From: DAIQNV01 sp038748775 | GTDB lineage: Bacteria > Planctomycetota > Phycisphaerae > Phycisphaerales > UBA1924 | Direction of reading: 5' to 3' | Length of the DNA stretch: 64,000 nt | Assembly: GCA_038748775.1 (NCBI GenBank) | Contig: JBCDIT010000003.1 | Location: 124,001-188,000, forward strand | Part shown: positions 28,732-37,246 of the stretch, piece by piece | Position numbering within the stretch: position 1 is the stretch's first letter | Layout: each line of letters starts with the position of its first letter | Translations under genes and position numbers: made by a program | The notes under the pieces: model-generated | The model's input: only the letters and a program-made list of their open reading frames with translations | Databases searched by the model: none | What the model was told of the DNA's origin: nothing

Positions 28732-30057
28732 ATGGACAAGTTTGTGATCGAGGGCGGCCGGCGGCTCGAAGGGCGCGTGCGGATCAACGGATCGAAGAAC
28801 GCCTCGCTGCCGCTGATGGCCGCGTCGATTCTCTCTGACGGTGCCGAGGTCACGCTCGCGGGCATTCCAAACCTCGCGGACATCAGCAACATGGCCCGGC
28901 TGCTCGACGAGCTCGGGGTCGAAGCTGCCACCGACGAAGCGACCTCGCCCGGCGAAGAACGCACGTACCGCCTTCGTCCCACCGACACCTCGAACTCGCA
29001 CGCGCGATACGACATCGTGCGCACGATGCGAGCGAGCGTCTGTGTTCTCGGGCCTCTCCTCGCGAGGCGGGGACAGGCCAAGGTCTCGATGCCCGGGGGT
29101 TGCGCGATCGGCGAACGCCCCATCGACCTGCACCTGCGGGGGCTCGAGGCTCTCGGCGCCACCGTAGAGCTCGACGCCGGCGACATCACCGCAACCGCAC
29201 CCAACGGCGGGCGCGGACGGCTCAAGGGCGCCACCGTCTTTCTCGGAGGGGCCTTCGGATCAACGGTCCTCGGGACCGCCAACGTGATGTCGGCCGCGAC
29301 GCTGGCCGAAGGCACGACCGTCATCGAATCCGCGGCGTGCGAACCCGAGATCGTCGACCTCGCGCGGCTGCTCAACGCGATGGGCGCAAAGATCGAGGGC
29401 GCCGGGTCCCCCCGCCTGACGATCCGAGGCGTTGAGTCGCTCTCCGGTGCGTCACACCAGGTCATGCCCGATCGGATCGAGGCGGCGACGTACATGTGCG
29501 CCGCGGCGATCACCAACGGGAACGTCGAGCTCGAGAACTGCCCGCTCGACGTGTTGCTCGCGGTGACCGATCGGCTCGGTGCCGTCGGCGTCCGGGTGGA
29601 ACAGCTCGACGCGTCAGACCCGCTCCGCGCCCGGTGCCGCGTGACAAGCGACCGCGTGCTCCGCCCGGTATCGGTCACCACCCAGCCCTTCCCTGGCTAT
29701 CCGACCGACTGCCAGGCCCAACTGATGGCCCTTCTCTGCCTCGCCGACGGGAACAGTGTGATCACCGAAAAAATCTTCCCTGAACGGTTCTTGCACGTCG
29801 CAGAGCTCACACGAATGGGCGCGAACATGGTCCGCCAAGGGGCCACTGTGGTCGTCACCGGTGTGCGCACGCTGAAGGGAGCCCCGGTGATGGCCTCGGA
29901 CCTTCGAGCGTCGGCCGGGCTGGTCCTCGCCGGTCTCGCAGCCCAGGGAACCACGACCGTGAACCGGGTCTACCACCTGGATCGCGGCTACGAGAACATG
30001 GAAACACAGCTCGCGCAGCTCGGCGCCGCGATCGAACGCCAGGGCGACTCGGCCTAA
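28732..30057 (+). CDS. murA: UDP-N-acetylglucosamine 1-carboxyvinyltransferase
   Basis: 441 residues from ATG 28732 (CCGGAGGG upstream); an earlier start at 28687 would add 15 non-family residues. First committed step of peptidoglycan synthesis, cytoplasmic. MDKFVIEGGRRLEGRVRINGSKNASLPLMA is the family opening, and the PEP-binding loop PGGCAIGERPIDLHL keeps the catalytic Cys (the residue attacked by fosfomycin). RIEAATYMCAAA and FPGYPTDCQAQLMAL are also typical. Its presence indicates peptidoglycan synthesis in this planctomycete. Convergent with the next gene, with five bases between stops. Confidence 0.95.
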   Translation: MDKFVIEGGRRLEGRVRINGSKNASLPLMAASILSDGAEVTLAGIPNLADISNMARLLDELGVEAATDEATSPGEERTYRLRPTDTSNSHARYDIVRTMRASVCVLGPLLARRGQAKVSMPGGCAIGERPIDLHLRGLEALGATVELDAGDITATAPNGGRGRLKGATVFLGGAFGSTVLGTANVMSAATLAEGTTVIESAACEPEIVDLARLLNAMGAKIEGAGSPRLTIRGVESLSGASHQVMPDRIEAATYMCAAAITNGNVELENCPLDVLLAVTDRLGAVGVRVEQLDASDPLRARCRVTSDRVLRPVSVTTQPFPGYPTDCQAQLMALLCLADGNSVITEKIFPERFLHVAELTRMGANMVRQGATVVVTGVRTLKGAPVMASDLRASAGLVLAGLAAQGTTTVNRVYHLDRGYENMETQLAQLGAAIERQGDSA

Positions 30058-30062
30058 CGAAC

Positions 30063-32081
30063 TCAGCGCTTCCCTTCGAGGTATTCGCCCGCGTATCGGC
30101 GGATCGTCTGCTCCGCACGGCCATCGGGCAGCGTCCCGGCGAGCGAGGTGAGGTACCGCCCCGCCTCGACCGACCCCGACTTCATCTTGATGATCTTGCC
30201 GATCTCCAACGCGTCGTAGGTGATCTGGCCTCGCCGAAGGTTCGCGGCGAGCAGGTCGATCATCTCTTCATCAGTGTCCGTCGGCCTTAGCGCCCTGGCC
30301 GAGTGCCACAGCGCGTCGCCCAGCGTCACGTTCCGACGACGTGCGTCGCGATCGAGCTTGGCGAACGCTTCGAAGACCGCCTTGTACTGGCCGTCGCGGA
30401 ACAACGCGAGCACCGACACCTCCGCTTCGGAGCTCCCAAACGACTCGGGCCGGCTCTGCAAGACCCCTCGCGCCAGCCTTGAGGCGTCGCCGTCGCGCCC
30501 GAGCACGACAAGCGCACGAATCGCGTCAGCGAAGCGGCGTTCCCCCGCCGCCGTGCGCATCTCGTCCTCAACCAAGGTTGAGCCTGTGATCGTCAGAGGA
30601 TCGGGCAAACGCTCCCCGACGTTGGCAGACAACCCGGCAACCACGAGTGGATCCCCGAGATACAGCAGTTTCCACGCCGGCGCGTTCGCATGGGAGACCG
30701 CCGCCGCGAACGGGAAACCGCCGGCGATCCGCTGCGCCACCGTCGGGCTCGGGACAAACGCGGCCAAGAGCGGCTCCTGCACGCTTCCGTACCAGCCGTA
30801 GGCCCCCTGCGCGAACCAACGCCCGGCAACCGAACTCGTCCGGTCGGGCCGGCTCGCCGACCAAGAGTGCACCATCACGCCGAACGCCGGACGGTGGAGC
30901 ACCGGGGCTTCGCCGGCGAAGACCTGGTCGCCGACCAGATCGAACCGGCCGACGAGACCCTTCGAGTTGATTAGCACAAAGTCAGACCGGATCCCCCGGG
31001 CGACGGCGCGACGCCACGCGTCCCCGTTGTTCGCGGGAAAATCGTGCAGGACAGTCGTCATCCCAACCGCCTGGAGATTCCGCGCAGCAGCTGTAAGGTC
31101 AAACAGCTCCCAGGGCTGCCCCCCCCCGTAGCCGTCGAAGAGCCAGCCGTCCTCGGTCGGCAAGAACAGACCGCACATCGCCCGGTAGAGCGACTCGGTC
31201 GCGCTGCCGTGCATCATGCCCGCCCAGGCCCAGCGATCGCCCGTCGGCGGAGACCGCCTGGGCAAGCGGTCGGTAATCGATGTCTGGGTGTCGTCGCCGC
31301 GATACCCAGCGTCGTCGACCTTCGTGAACATGTTCATCGCGATGGTGAGCGCATCGACCTCGTCGCCCAGCTCATCCCATTTGAGCCCGAGCCCGTCGAG
31401 CTGGGCCGTGATCGCGGAATGGAGCTGCTCTGCCGACGCCGCCGAGCCCATAGTGCCGACACGCCCCGAAGACTCGGCGAACACCAGCACTTGCAACCGA
31501 CCGATCGCGAGCGCCAACCCCGAGATCCACGCGTCGTCGGTCGTATCGACCACCACGGCTCCGTTGATCCCCAGCCCCAGCTCTCGGAGCCGGTCGACCG
31601 CTGGCTTCGCGTCGGGGGTCGGATCCGCCACCCCGACACCCCTGTTCCAAGCGGTCAGCAGCCGGCGCCGGCGTTCCACCCGATCGCGCGGGATCTCCGG
31701 CACGTCCGATGACCACCGGACAACCGTCTCGGGATCGAACGCCCGGACGAACCGTCCGATGTTCTCCGCCGCCGCCGGTGACCCGTCGTCAATGAGCACC
31801 GGGAACTTCAGGCGGCCCTGCCAGTTCGCGAGCACCTCCATCGCGAGCACGTCGGACGGGGTGATCACCACCGTCGGCACCACGCGCTGCGTCCCACGAA
31901 AGACCGCCGCACGAAGACCCAGCCGTTGCGCCGGGTTGCGGTTCTCCGCCTCGCGGAGCAACGCGGCGGCCGCCGAAGCGGTCTCCGAAGTCTGGGGGGA
32001 AGGCGACTGAGCGCGCGAAACAGGGGACAGTCCGAGAACAACCCCCAAAACGATCGAGCAGACGAGTGAGACCCGGGTCAT
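30063..32081 (-). CDS. Secreted protein of unknown function with gingipain-like central region
   Basis: 672 residues. Signal peptide 1-24 (ends SRAQ). The middle part (about 100-480) alternates beta/alpha segments, with AVVVDTTDDAWISGLALAIG and later RWFAQGAYGWYGSVQEP, VAQRIAGGFPFAAAVSHA and LLYLGDPL; the order and the 'GDP' ending recall C25-type peptidase-fold domains, but I cannot place a catalytic His-Cys pair with confidence. The C-terminal 170 residues are helical and TPR-like. It sits between murA and trpE, transcribed opposite to both. Confidence 0.6.
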   Translation of the reverse strand: MTRVSLVCSIVLGVVLGLSPVSRAQSPSPQTSETASAAAALLREAENRNPAQRLGLRAAVFRGTQRVVPTVVITPSDVLAMEVLANWQGRLKFPVLIDDGSPAAAENIGRFVRAFDPETVVRWSSDVPEIPRDRVERRRRLLTAWNRGVGVADPTPDAKPAVDRLRELGLGINGAVVVDTTDDAWISGLALAIGRLQVLVFAESSGRVGTMGSAASAEQLHSAITAQLDGLGLKWDELGDEVDALTIAMNMFTKVDDAGYRGDDTQTSITDRLPRRSPPTGDRWAWAGMMHGSATESLYRAMCGLFLPTEDGWLFDGYGGGQPWELFDLTAAARNLQAVGMTTVLHDFPANNGDAWRRAVARGIRSDFVLINSKGLVGRFDLVGDQVFAGEAPVLHRPAFGVMVHSWSASRPDRTSSVAGRWFAQGAYGWYGSVQEPLLAAFVPSPTVAQRIAGGFPFAAAVSHANAPAWKLLYLGDPLVVAGLSANVGERLPDPLTITGSTLVEDEMRTAAGERRFADAIRALVVLGRDGDASRLARGVLQSRPESFGSSEAEVSVLALFRDGQYKAVFEAFAKLDRDARRRNVTLGDALWHSARALRPTDTDEEMIDLLAANLRRGQITYDALEIGKIIKMKSGSVEAGRYLTSLAGTLPDGRAEQTIRRYAGEYLEGKR

Positions 32082-32126
32082 GCCCCAAGCGTACCTGACC
32101 GAGCGACCGATCTACACTCGCCCTCT

Positions 32127-33743
32127 ATGCCCAGCCTCTCCCGAGACGAGTTCCTTGCCGTTGTGAGCGCTGAGCGTGAGGGTGACCAGACCGTCGCCAT
32201 CCCGGTCTGCATCCGGGTCCTCAGCGACCAGCTCACGCCGGTCCTCGCGTACCGAAGGCTCGTCGCGCCCGATGAACGAACGGCGCCCTCGTTTCTGCTT
32301 GAGTCGGTCGAGGGCTCGCAGAGGCAAGCGCGGTACTCGATCTTGGGGTCTCGCCCACGCCTCGAGGTCGTCGCCTTTGGCAACACCGTCACCGTCCGCG
32401 ACCACACCAAGCAGATGGTGCGTGCGACGACCGATCGATCGAACGACCCGATTGAGACGCTCCGACGCCTCGCAGACTCGATCCGGCTCGTCGAGCCGTC
32501 CGTCTCGGTCAATCGGGGCATGCTGCCCGAGTGTGTCTGGGGCGGCTGGTTCGGGTACGCGAGTTACGACTCGGTCCGGTACGCCGAGCCCGAGAAGCTC
32601 CACCGGATGCACGCCCCCGAAGACGACCGCAAGCTGCCCGATTTGCACTTCGGACTGTACGACGGGGTCTGCGTATTCGACCACGCAGAGAAGCTCGTGT
32701 ACCTCGTCCAGCTCGCGCTCGTCGGACCGAACGACGATCCCGAGGCGATCTACGAACAGACGATCCGCACGCTCGATGAGCGGGCCGAGGAAATCGAACG
32801 CCACAGCAAGCCCCTGCCCGCCGGACGCGTCGGGGCCCACCCGCCGCCGCGCACGCTTCCGAGCAACATGACGCGCCGCGAGCACGAGGAGATGGTCGAG
32901 AAGGCACAGGAATACATCCGCGCCGGCGATATCTTCCAGGTGGTCGTGGGCCAGCGATTCGAGCGGCGCTCGATCGCCGATCCCTTCGATGTCTACCGGG
33001 CCCTCCGCGCCGTGAACCCGAGCCCTTACATGGTCTACATGCAGGCCGGGCCCTGCATCCTGGTCGCCTCGAGCCCCGAGATCCTCTGCCGCGTCGAACG
33101 CAACGCCAACGGGGAGTCGATCGTCACCAACCGACCGCTCGCCGGCACGCGTCCGCGGGGACGAACCACCGACGAAGACGCGGCGCTCGAACGAGACTTG
33201 CTTTCCGACCCCAAGGAATGCGCCGAGCATGTCATGCTGGTCGACCTGGGCCGGAACGACGTGGGGAAGGTCGCGAGACCCGGCTCGATCAGGCTGAGCG
33301 ATGTCATGACCATCGAGCGTTACAGCCACGTCATGCACATCTCGAGCACCGTCACCGGAGCGCTGCGCGACGACCTTGACGCGTGGGACGCTCTCCGGGC
33401 CGCCCTCCCTGTCGGGACGATCTCCGGCGCCCCCAAGATCCGCGCGATGCAGATCATCGACGAACTCGAGCCTGTCCGCCGCGGCCCGTACGGAGGCGGC
33501 ATGGGGTACGTCGGTCTCGATGGCCAGATGGACATCGCGCTCGCCCTTCGCACCATCGTGGTGCCAACCGACGCGTGGTCGGCCGGGGCGAGCGAGTGGG
33601 TGTATTACGTCCAAGCGGCCGGGGGGATCGTGGCCGACAGCAAAGCCGGCCCCGAGTTCGAGGAAACCGTCAACAAAGCCGGCGCCCTGGGCCGCGCCAT
33701 CGACCTCGCCGAAGAAGCGTTCGGCCCGGAGACCGACGCGTAA
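32127..33743 (+). CDS. trpE: Anthranilate synthase component I
   Basis: 538 residues. Makes anthranilate from chorismate with the TrpG glutaminase. The N-terminal tryptophan-binding signature LLESVEGSQRQARYSILG and the chorismate-binding core (SPSPYMVYMQ region as NPSPYMVYM, TNRPLAGTRPRG, DLGRNDVGKV, GTISGAPKIRAMQIID) are present. No trpG lies beside it. The start at 32127 opens a normal family N-terminus; the 45-bp gap to the divergent secreted-protein gene must hold both promoters. Confidence 0.94.
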   Translation: MPSLSRDEFLAVVSAEREGDQTVAIPVCIRVLSDQLTPVLAYRRLVAPDERTAPSFLLESVEGSQRQARYSILGSRPRLEVVAFGNTVTVRDHTKQMVRATTDRSNDPIETLRRLADSIRLVEPSVSVNRGMLPECVWGGWFGYASYDSVRYAEPEKLHRMHAPEDDRKLPDLHFGLYDGVCVFDHAEKLVYLVQLALVGPNDDPEAIYEQTIRTLDERAEEIERHSKPLPAGRVGAHPPPRTLPSNMTRREHEEMVEKAQEYIRAGDIFQVVVGQRFERRSIADPFDVYRALRAVNPSPYMVYMQAGPCILVASSPEILCRVERNANGESIVTNRPLAGTRPRGRTTDEDAALERDLLSDPKECAEHVMLVDLGRNDVGKVARPGSIRLSDVMTIERYSHVMHISSTVTGALRDDLDAWDALRAALPVGTISGAPKIRAMQIIDELEPVRRGPYGGGMGYVGLDGQMDIALALRTIVVPTDAWSAGASEWVYYVQAAGGIVADSKAGPEFEETVNKAGALGRAIDLAEEAFGPETDA

Positions 33744-33779
33744 CGCCCCCCGCTTGCGTTCGAGGCCAATACTGGTCAG

Positions 33780-34733
33780 ATGTCCATCGCCATCGTCACC
33801 GAAGCCCTGTCCGATGAACCGCTGGCCTGGCTCGGCCAGCGGTGCTCGGTCGTGAAAGCCCCGGTCGGGTCGCGCGAGTTCGATGACCTCGCCTCAGAAT
33901 GCAACGCATTGATCGTGCGCACCTACACGACCGTCGACGCCATGCTGCTCGATCGCTTGCCGAACCTCAAGGTCGTCGCCCGAGCCGGCGTCGCGCTCGA
34001 CAACATCGACGTGAAGGCCTGCCGCGATAGAGGCGTCGAGGTTGTGCACGCCCCCGGGGCCAACAGCACGGCGGTCGCGGAGTACGTGTTCGCGCTGCTG
34101 TTCGACGCGCTCCGCCCCCGCGTGTTCCTCGACCGGAGCCTCGACCAAACCCAGTGGGAGCAAACCCGGGGCGAACTCATCGCAAGAAGGCAACTCCGCG
34201 AGTGTGTCCTGGGGATCTGGGGATTCGGACGCATCGGCAAGCTGGTCGCCCGCGCCGCGAGGGCGTTCGACGTGGAGACGATCTACCACGACGTGGTTGA
34301 CGTCGATGAAGACCACCGCCACGGCGCCACTCCGGTCACGCGAGAGGTGCTCCTCAAACAGTCCGACATCGTGACGGTGCACGTCGACGACCGCCCCACC
34401 AATCGAGGACTCGTCGACGTTGACGCCTTCGGACGCATGAAGAGCGATGTTGTGTTTCTGAACTGCGCCCGCGGGCTGATCGTCGATCCCGTCGCGTGCG
34501 CCGAGTTCTTCGTCGCCCACCCGTCGGCTCTGGCGATGCTCGACGTTCACGATCCCGAGCCTTTCGGCCCGACCCACCCGCTCCTGGACATTCAGAACGT
34601 CCACCTCGCACCACACATCGCCGCCGCCACCGAGTTCGCCAAGACGAACATGAGCTGGGTCGTCAGAGACGTCGATCGAGTCCTCCGAGGCGACCCCCCG
34701 GAGCACCCGGCGCCGACGACCGCCATCGCCTAG
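33780..34733 (+). CDS. D-isomer-specific 2-hydroxyacid dehydrogenase
   Basis: 317 residues. NAD-binding fold with GIWGFGRIGKLVARAARAF (Rossmann motif about 141-158). Catalytic residues are visible: Arg in NCARGLIVD, the acidic residue in HDPEPF, and His in LAPHIAAAT. The N-terminal lid has RAGVALDNIDVKAC, as in D-3-phosphoglycerate dehydrogenase-like enzymes; no ACT domain, so it is shorter than SerA. It starts 36 bp after trpE and is probably in the same transcript. A role in serine supply for tryptophan synthesis is possible but unproven. Confidence 0.9.
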   Translation: MSIAIVTEALSDEPLAWLGQRCSVVKAPVGSREFDDLASECNALIVRTYTTVDAMLLDRLPNLKVVARAGVALDNIDVKACRDRGVEVVHAPGANSTAVAEYVFALLFDALRPRVFLDRSLDQTQWEQTRGELIARRQLRECVLGIWGFGRIGKLVARAARAFDVETIYHDVVDVDEDHRHGATPVTREVLLKQSDIVTVHVDDRPTNRGLVDVDAFGRMKSDVVFLNCARGLIVDPVACAEFFVAHPSALAMLDVHDPEPFGPTHPLLDIQNVHLAPHIAAATEFAKTNMSWVVRDVDRVLRGDPPEHPAPTTAIA

Positions 34734-34735
34734 CA

Positions 34736-34759
34736 CAGGTTTGATCGCTCCGTAGCGGC
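34736..34759 (+). repeat. Dispersed intergenic repeat, copy B
   Basis: Identical over 24 bases to copy C at 38055 and two mismatches from copy A. It begins two bases after the dehydrogenase stop codon. The following bases (ACTCGCGGGGGAA) partly resemble those after copy C. Confidence 0.7.
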
Positions 34760-34786
34760 CTCCAGCCCGACACTCGCGGGGGAAGC

Positions 34787-35248
34787 CTAAATGTCGTCGT
34801 GCGGCGCATCGGACGCCCACGACGCCCGGATGCAACGGAGCTGCTCGAGGTGCGAAGCGGCCTCGAGATATCCCCTCGCCGTTTCGCAGAGCGACCCGAG
34901 CATCGAGGCCCCGGGCTCATTCGTGCGAACCCCGCCGGCTTCGCGCCATGCGACGAGCACCCTCGCCGCGGCTCGGAAGCCACCGTCGGGTTCGTCGCTC
35001 TCTTCGAGCAACGCGTCGTGAACCCGACCCATGATCTTGGCAGGGTTCTCGGCGGCCGCGTTGAGCGCTTCGACAAACCGCGAGCCCTCGTCGGCGAAGG
35101 CGTCGCCCGCCGATGCGATCCTGCCATCAAGAGCCGCCGATCGCACCCGATCGAGCACCCTGACCTGGAGTTCGAGCCCAGGGTCCCAGGGTGCGAACGC
35201 AGGCGTCGACGGGGCGAAAGTGGAAACGTCCGGTTGGCGATCGATCAT
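34787..35248 (-). CDS. Hypothetical protein, helical
   Basis: 153 residues from ATG 35248; a GTG at 35281 would add 11. No signal peptide or membrane segment. The sequence is Ala/Glu-rich and helical (ALDGRIASAGDAFADEGSRF, VEALNAAAENPAKIMGRV, AAARVLVAWREAGG), ending ASDAPHDDI. It is read opposite to its neighbours. I do not recognise a family; codon choice looks coding. The 203 bp between its start and the next plus-strand gene contain only a GCCGG/CCGGC hairpin near 35412-35427. Confidence 0.5.
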   Translation of the reverse strand: MIDRQPDVSTFAPSTPAFAPWDPGLELQVRVLDRVRSAALDGRIASAGDAFADEGSRFVEALNAAAENPAKIMGRVHDALLEESDEPDGGFRAAARVLVAWREAGGVRTNEPGASMLGSLCETARGYLEAASHLEQLRCIRASWASDAPHDDI

Positions 35249-35451
35249 GCGAGGTGAGCGCGACCACCATGACAGAGTCACACCATGCCGAGCGACTCGA
35301 CAGCTTTGCGAGCCTGCTCCTTCCCCAGTTTCAGGATCGAGATCTGCAAGTTAGTGAAAGCTCACTTTTTGGGCCGATTCGATCTTCCTACGGGAACACA
35401 CCCGGGAGAATGCCGGTTGTGCCCGGCTGCTCGGCATGAGGTAGTCTCCTT

Positions 35452-35817
35452 ATGACGGGTCGTCTCGCCACTCGGTCGGAGATAGGTGTGCTCGAAGCGC
35501 TTCGGTGGGTGTTGTTCACGTTTGGCGGCTATATGGCGATCGGAGCGGTCTTTGCCGCCGTTTTCGTCACGCGCGGGGTGCAACGGATCGACCAAGCCGC
35601 GTCCGGCACCGGCCCGGCCTTTCGAATCCTGATCGCCCCCGGCGCGGCGCTGTTCTGGCCTTTGCTTCTGCGTCGCTGGATGACCGCCCGCCACGGCGGA
35701 CACACGCTGGAACTGCCGACTGACGACGGTCTGGCCGAAGCAACCGCGGCGACCGCAGCTACAGCGACCCCCTCGCCGAGCCCATCAGTCGGAGATGACC
35801 CGGAGACCGCCCGATGA
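35452..35817 (+). CDS. Small two-helix membrane protein (first gene of membrane redox operon)
   Basis: 121 residues; TGAGGTAG upstream of the ATG. Two hydrophobic segments (about 16-39 and 57-74) flank a conserved-looking loop FVTRGVQRIDQAASGTGPAF, and the second helix ends in PLLLRRWMTARHGG. The C-terminal 45 residues are an Ala/Thr/Pro-rich tail. From memory such small proteins accompany ferric-reductase/Rieske genes in other bacteria, but I cannot search. Its stop overlaps the next start as ATGA. Confidence 0.72.
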   Translation: MTGRLATRSEIGVLEALRWVLFTFGGYMAIGAVFAAVFVTRGVQRIDQAASGTGPAFRILIAPGAALFWPLLLRRWMTARHGGHTLELPTDDGLAEATAATAATATPSPSPSVGDDPETAR

Positions 35818-35978
35818 AGGCCAGCCAGCGCCGCATCCACGGCACCCTCTGGCCCTTGTTGGCCCCGGCGCTTCTCGTCCTTGTGATCTGGGCGGCGCTC
35901 TCAAGGCCGGTGGTCATCGACACGCTCGGCGCCGAACCCGATCCCAATACGCTAGAGCCCGCGGGGGAAAGTCCGTGA
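35814..35978 (+). CDS. Tiny single-helix membrane protein (54 aa)
   Basis: Starts with ATG 35814 overlapping the previous stop (ATGA) and ends with TGA 35976-35978, itself overlapping the next gene's GTG. The product MKASQRRIHGTLWPLLAPAL plus LVLVIWAALSR has a basic N-terminus, one membrane helix (about 12-28) and a short acidic tail. The double overlap is strong evidence that it is translated. Probably a small subunit or assembly factor of the membrane complex encoded by this operon. Confidence 0.7.
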   Translation: MKASQRRIHGTLWPLLAPALLVLVIWAALSRPVVIDTLGAEPDPNTLEPAGESP

Positions 35979-37246
35979 CGAACCAGTATCGCTGGGTCTC
36001 CTGGAACCGCCACAAGAAAATCTACGACGCGGCCGTCGTCTCGGGCATTGTGCTGGGCATCGGCGGGTTCGTCGGGGCATCGCTCGTGTTCGCGAACGGC
36101 GAGGAGCCCGAAGGCGCGGCCCTGCTCATCCGGGCGCTCGGAACGACCGCCTTCGTGCTCCTGCACGTCATTCTGTGCATCGGCCCTCTCGCGAGACTCA
36201 GCGACCTGTTCTCGCCCTTGCTCTACAACCGACGACACCTGGGCGTCGCGACGTTCTTCGTCGCGCTCGCTCACGCAATCCTTGTCCTGGGCTACTACGG
36301 AGGCTTCGGGTCGACCGACCCGTTCACGGCCGTGCTCTTCGCGCACCGCTCGTTCACCAGCGTCGAAGCGTTCCCGTTCGAGCTGCTCGGCTTCGGGGCG
36401 TTGCTCATCATGTTCGCGATGGCCGCGACGAGCCACGATTTCTGGCTCGCCCAGCTCTCACCTACAGTGTGGAAAGCGCTGCACATGAGCGTGTACGCGG
36501 CCTATGCGTTGCTCGCGGGTCACGTGACGCTCGGGTCGCTGCGCGACGGGACCATGACCGGGTTCATCGCGGTGACCATCGGCGTCGTCATCGTCGGTGC
36601 GTTGCACGCCGCGTCGGGTATCCGAGAGCTTGCCAAAGACTCGGCGGGGATCGACCCGACCGGCAACGACCCGACGGTCCTCGGATCCGGGGCTCACGTC
36701 GACGACGCGACACCCTGGCTCCGCGTGGGCAGCGTCGATCAGATCCCGGAGCGCCGCGCCAAGGTGGTGTGCATCCGAGGACAAGAGCGCGTCGCGATCT
36801 TCCGGTACAACGGTCGTCTCTCGGCCGTGACCAATGTTTGCGCCCACCAGGGTGGCCCGCTCGGGGAAGGCGAGGTCGTCGACGGCTGTATCACGTGCCC
36901 CTGGCACGGCTACCAGTACGACCCCGGCAACGGCAGGAGCCCGCCTCCGTTCACCGAGCAGATCGCGACGTACCGCGTGCGCGTCGAGGGGCGTGACGTG
37001 CTGCTCGACCCACGCCCGCAGCCCGAAGGTACGCCCGTCGAACCAGCGGTTTACGACGCAACGCCTGATGATGAGTCGCTCTTCGAACCGGTCGCCAGGC
37101 GATCGGCGAGGCCCGACCTCGACACCGAACTCGGGCTCGACGAAGACCCCAGCGAAGACGAAACCGCGGTCGACATGCCCCCACCGCCCGAAGCCTTCGC
37201 CGACACCGACGAAGCGGCAGAGGAAGAGGAGCCCCGCAATGGATGA
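35975..37246 (+). CDS. Ferric-reductase-like membrane domain fused to Rieske [2Fe-2S] domain
   Basis: 423 residues from GTG 35975 (GGGGGAAAG upstream, GTGA overlap with the previous stop). The N-terminal part (about 15-215) has six hydrophobic helices with histidines in positions typical of b-type heme ligation (LLHVILCIGPLARL, YNRRHLGVATFFVALAHA, WKALHMSVYAAYALLAGH), as in ferric reductase/MsrQ-type proteins. Residues about 245-350 form a Rieske ferredoxin: CAHQGGPL and CPWHGYQYD supply two Cys and two His for the cluster. An acidic tail follows. Likely a membrane electron-transfer protein between a soluble donor and a periplasmic or quinone partner. Confidence 0.85.
   Translation: MTNQYRWVSWNRHKKIYDAAVVSGIVLGIGGFVGASLVFANGEEPEGAALLIRALGTTAFVLLHVILCIGPLARLSDLFSPLLYNRRHLGVATFFVALAHAILVLGYYGGFGSTDPFTAVLFAHRSFTSVEAFPFELLGFGALLIMFAMAATSHDFWLAQLSPTVWKALHMSVYAAYALLAGHVTLGSLRDGTMTGFIAVTIGVVIVGALHAASGIRELAKDSAGIDPTGNDPTVLGSGAHVDDATPWLRVGSVDQIPERRAKVVCIRGQERVAIFRYNGRLSAVTNVCAHQGGPLGEGEVVDGCITCPWHGYQYDPGNGRSPPPFTEQIATYRVRVEGRDVLLDPRPQPEGTPVEPAVYDATPDDESLFEPVARRSARPDLDTELGLDEDPSEDETAVDMPPPPEAFADTDEAAEEEEPRNG

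Noticed and set aside
27858..29681. Long minus-strand open frame of about 600 codons over murA
   Set aside because: Its translation is Ser/Arg-rich low-complexity typical of an antisense frame in GC-rich DNA; the plus strand encodes a complete MurA.
28732..30057. Possible fosfomycin-insensitive MurA (Cys to Asp)
   Set aside because: The active-site Cys is present in PGGCAIGE.
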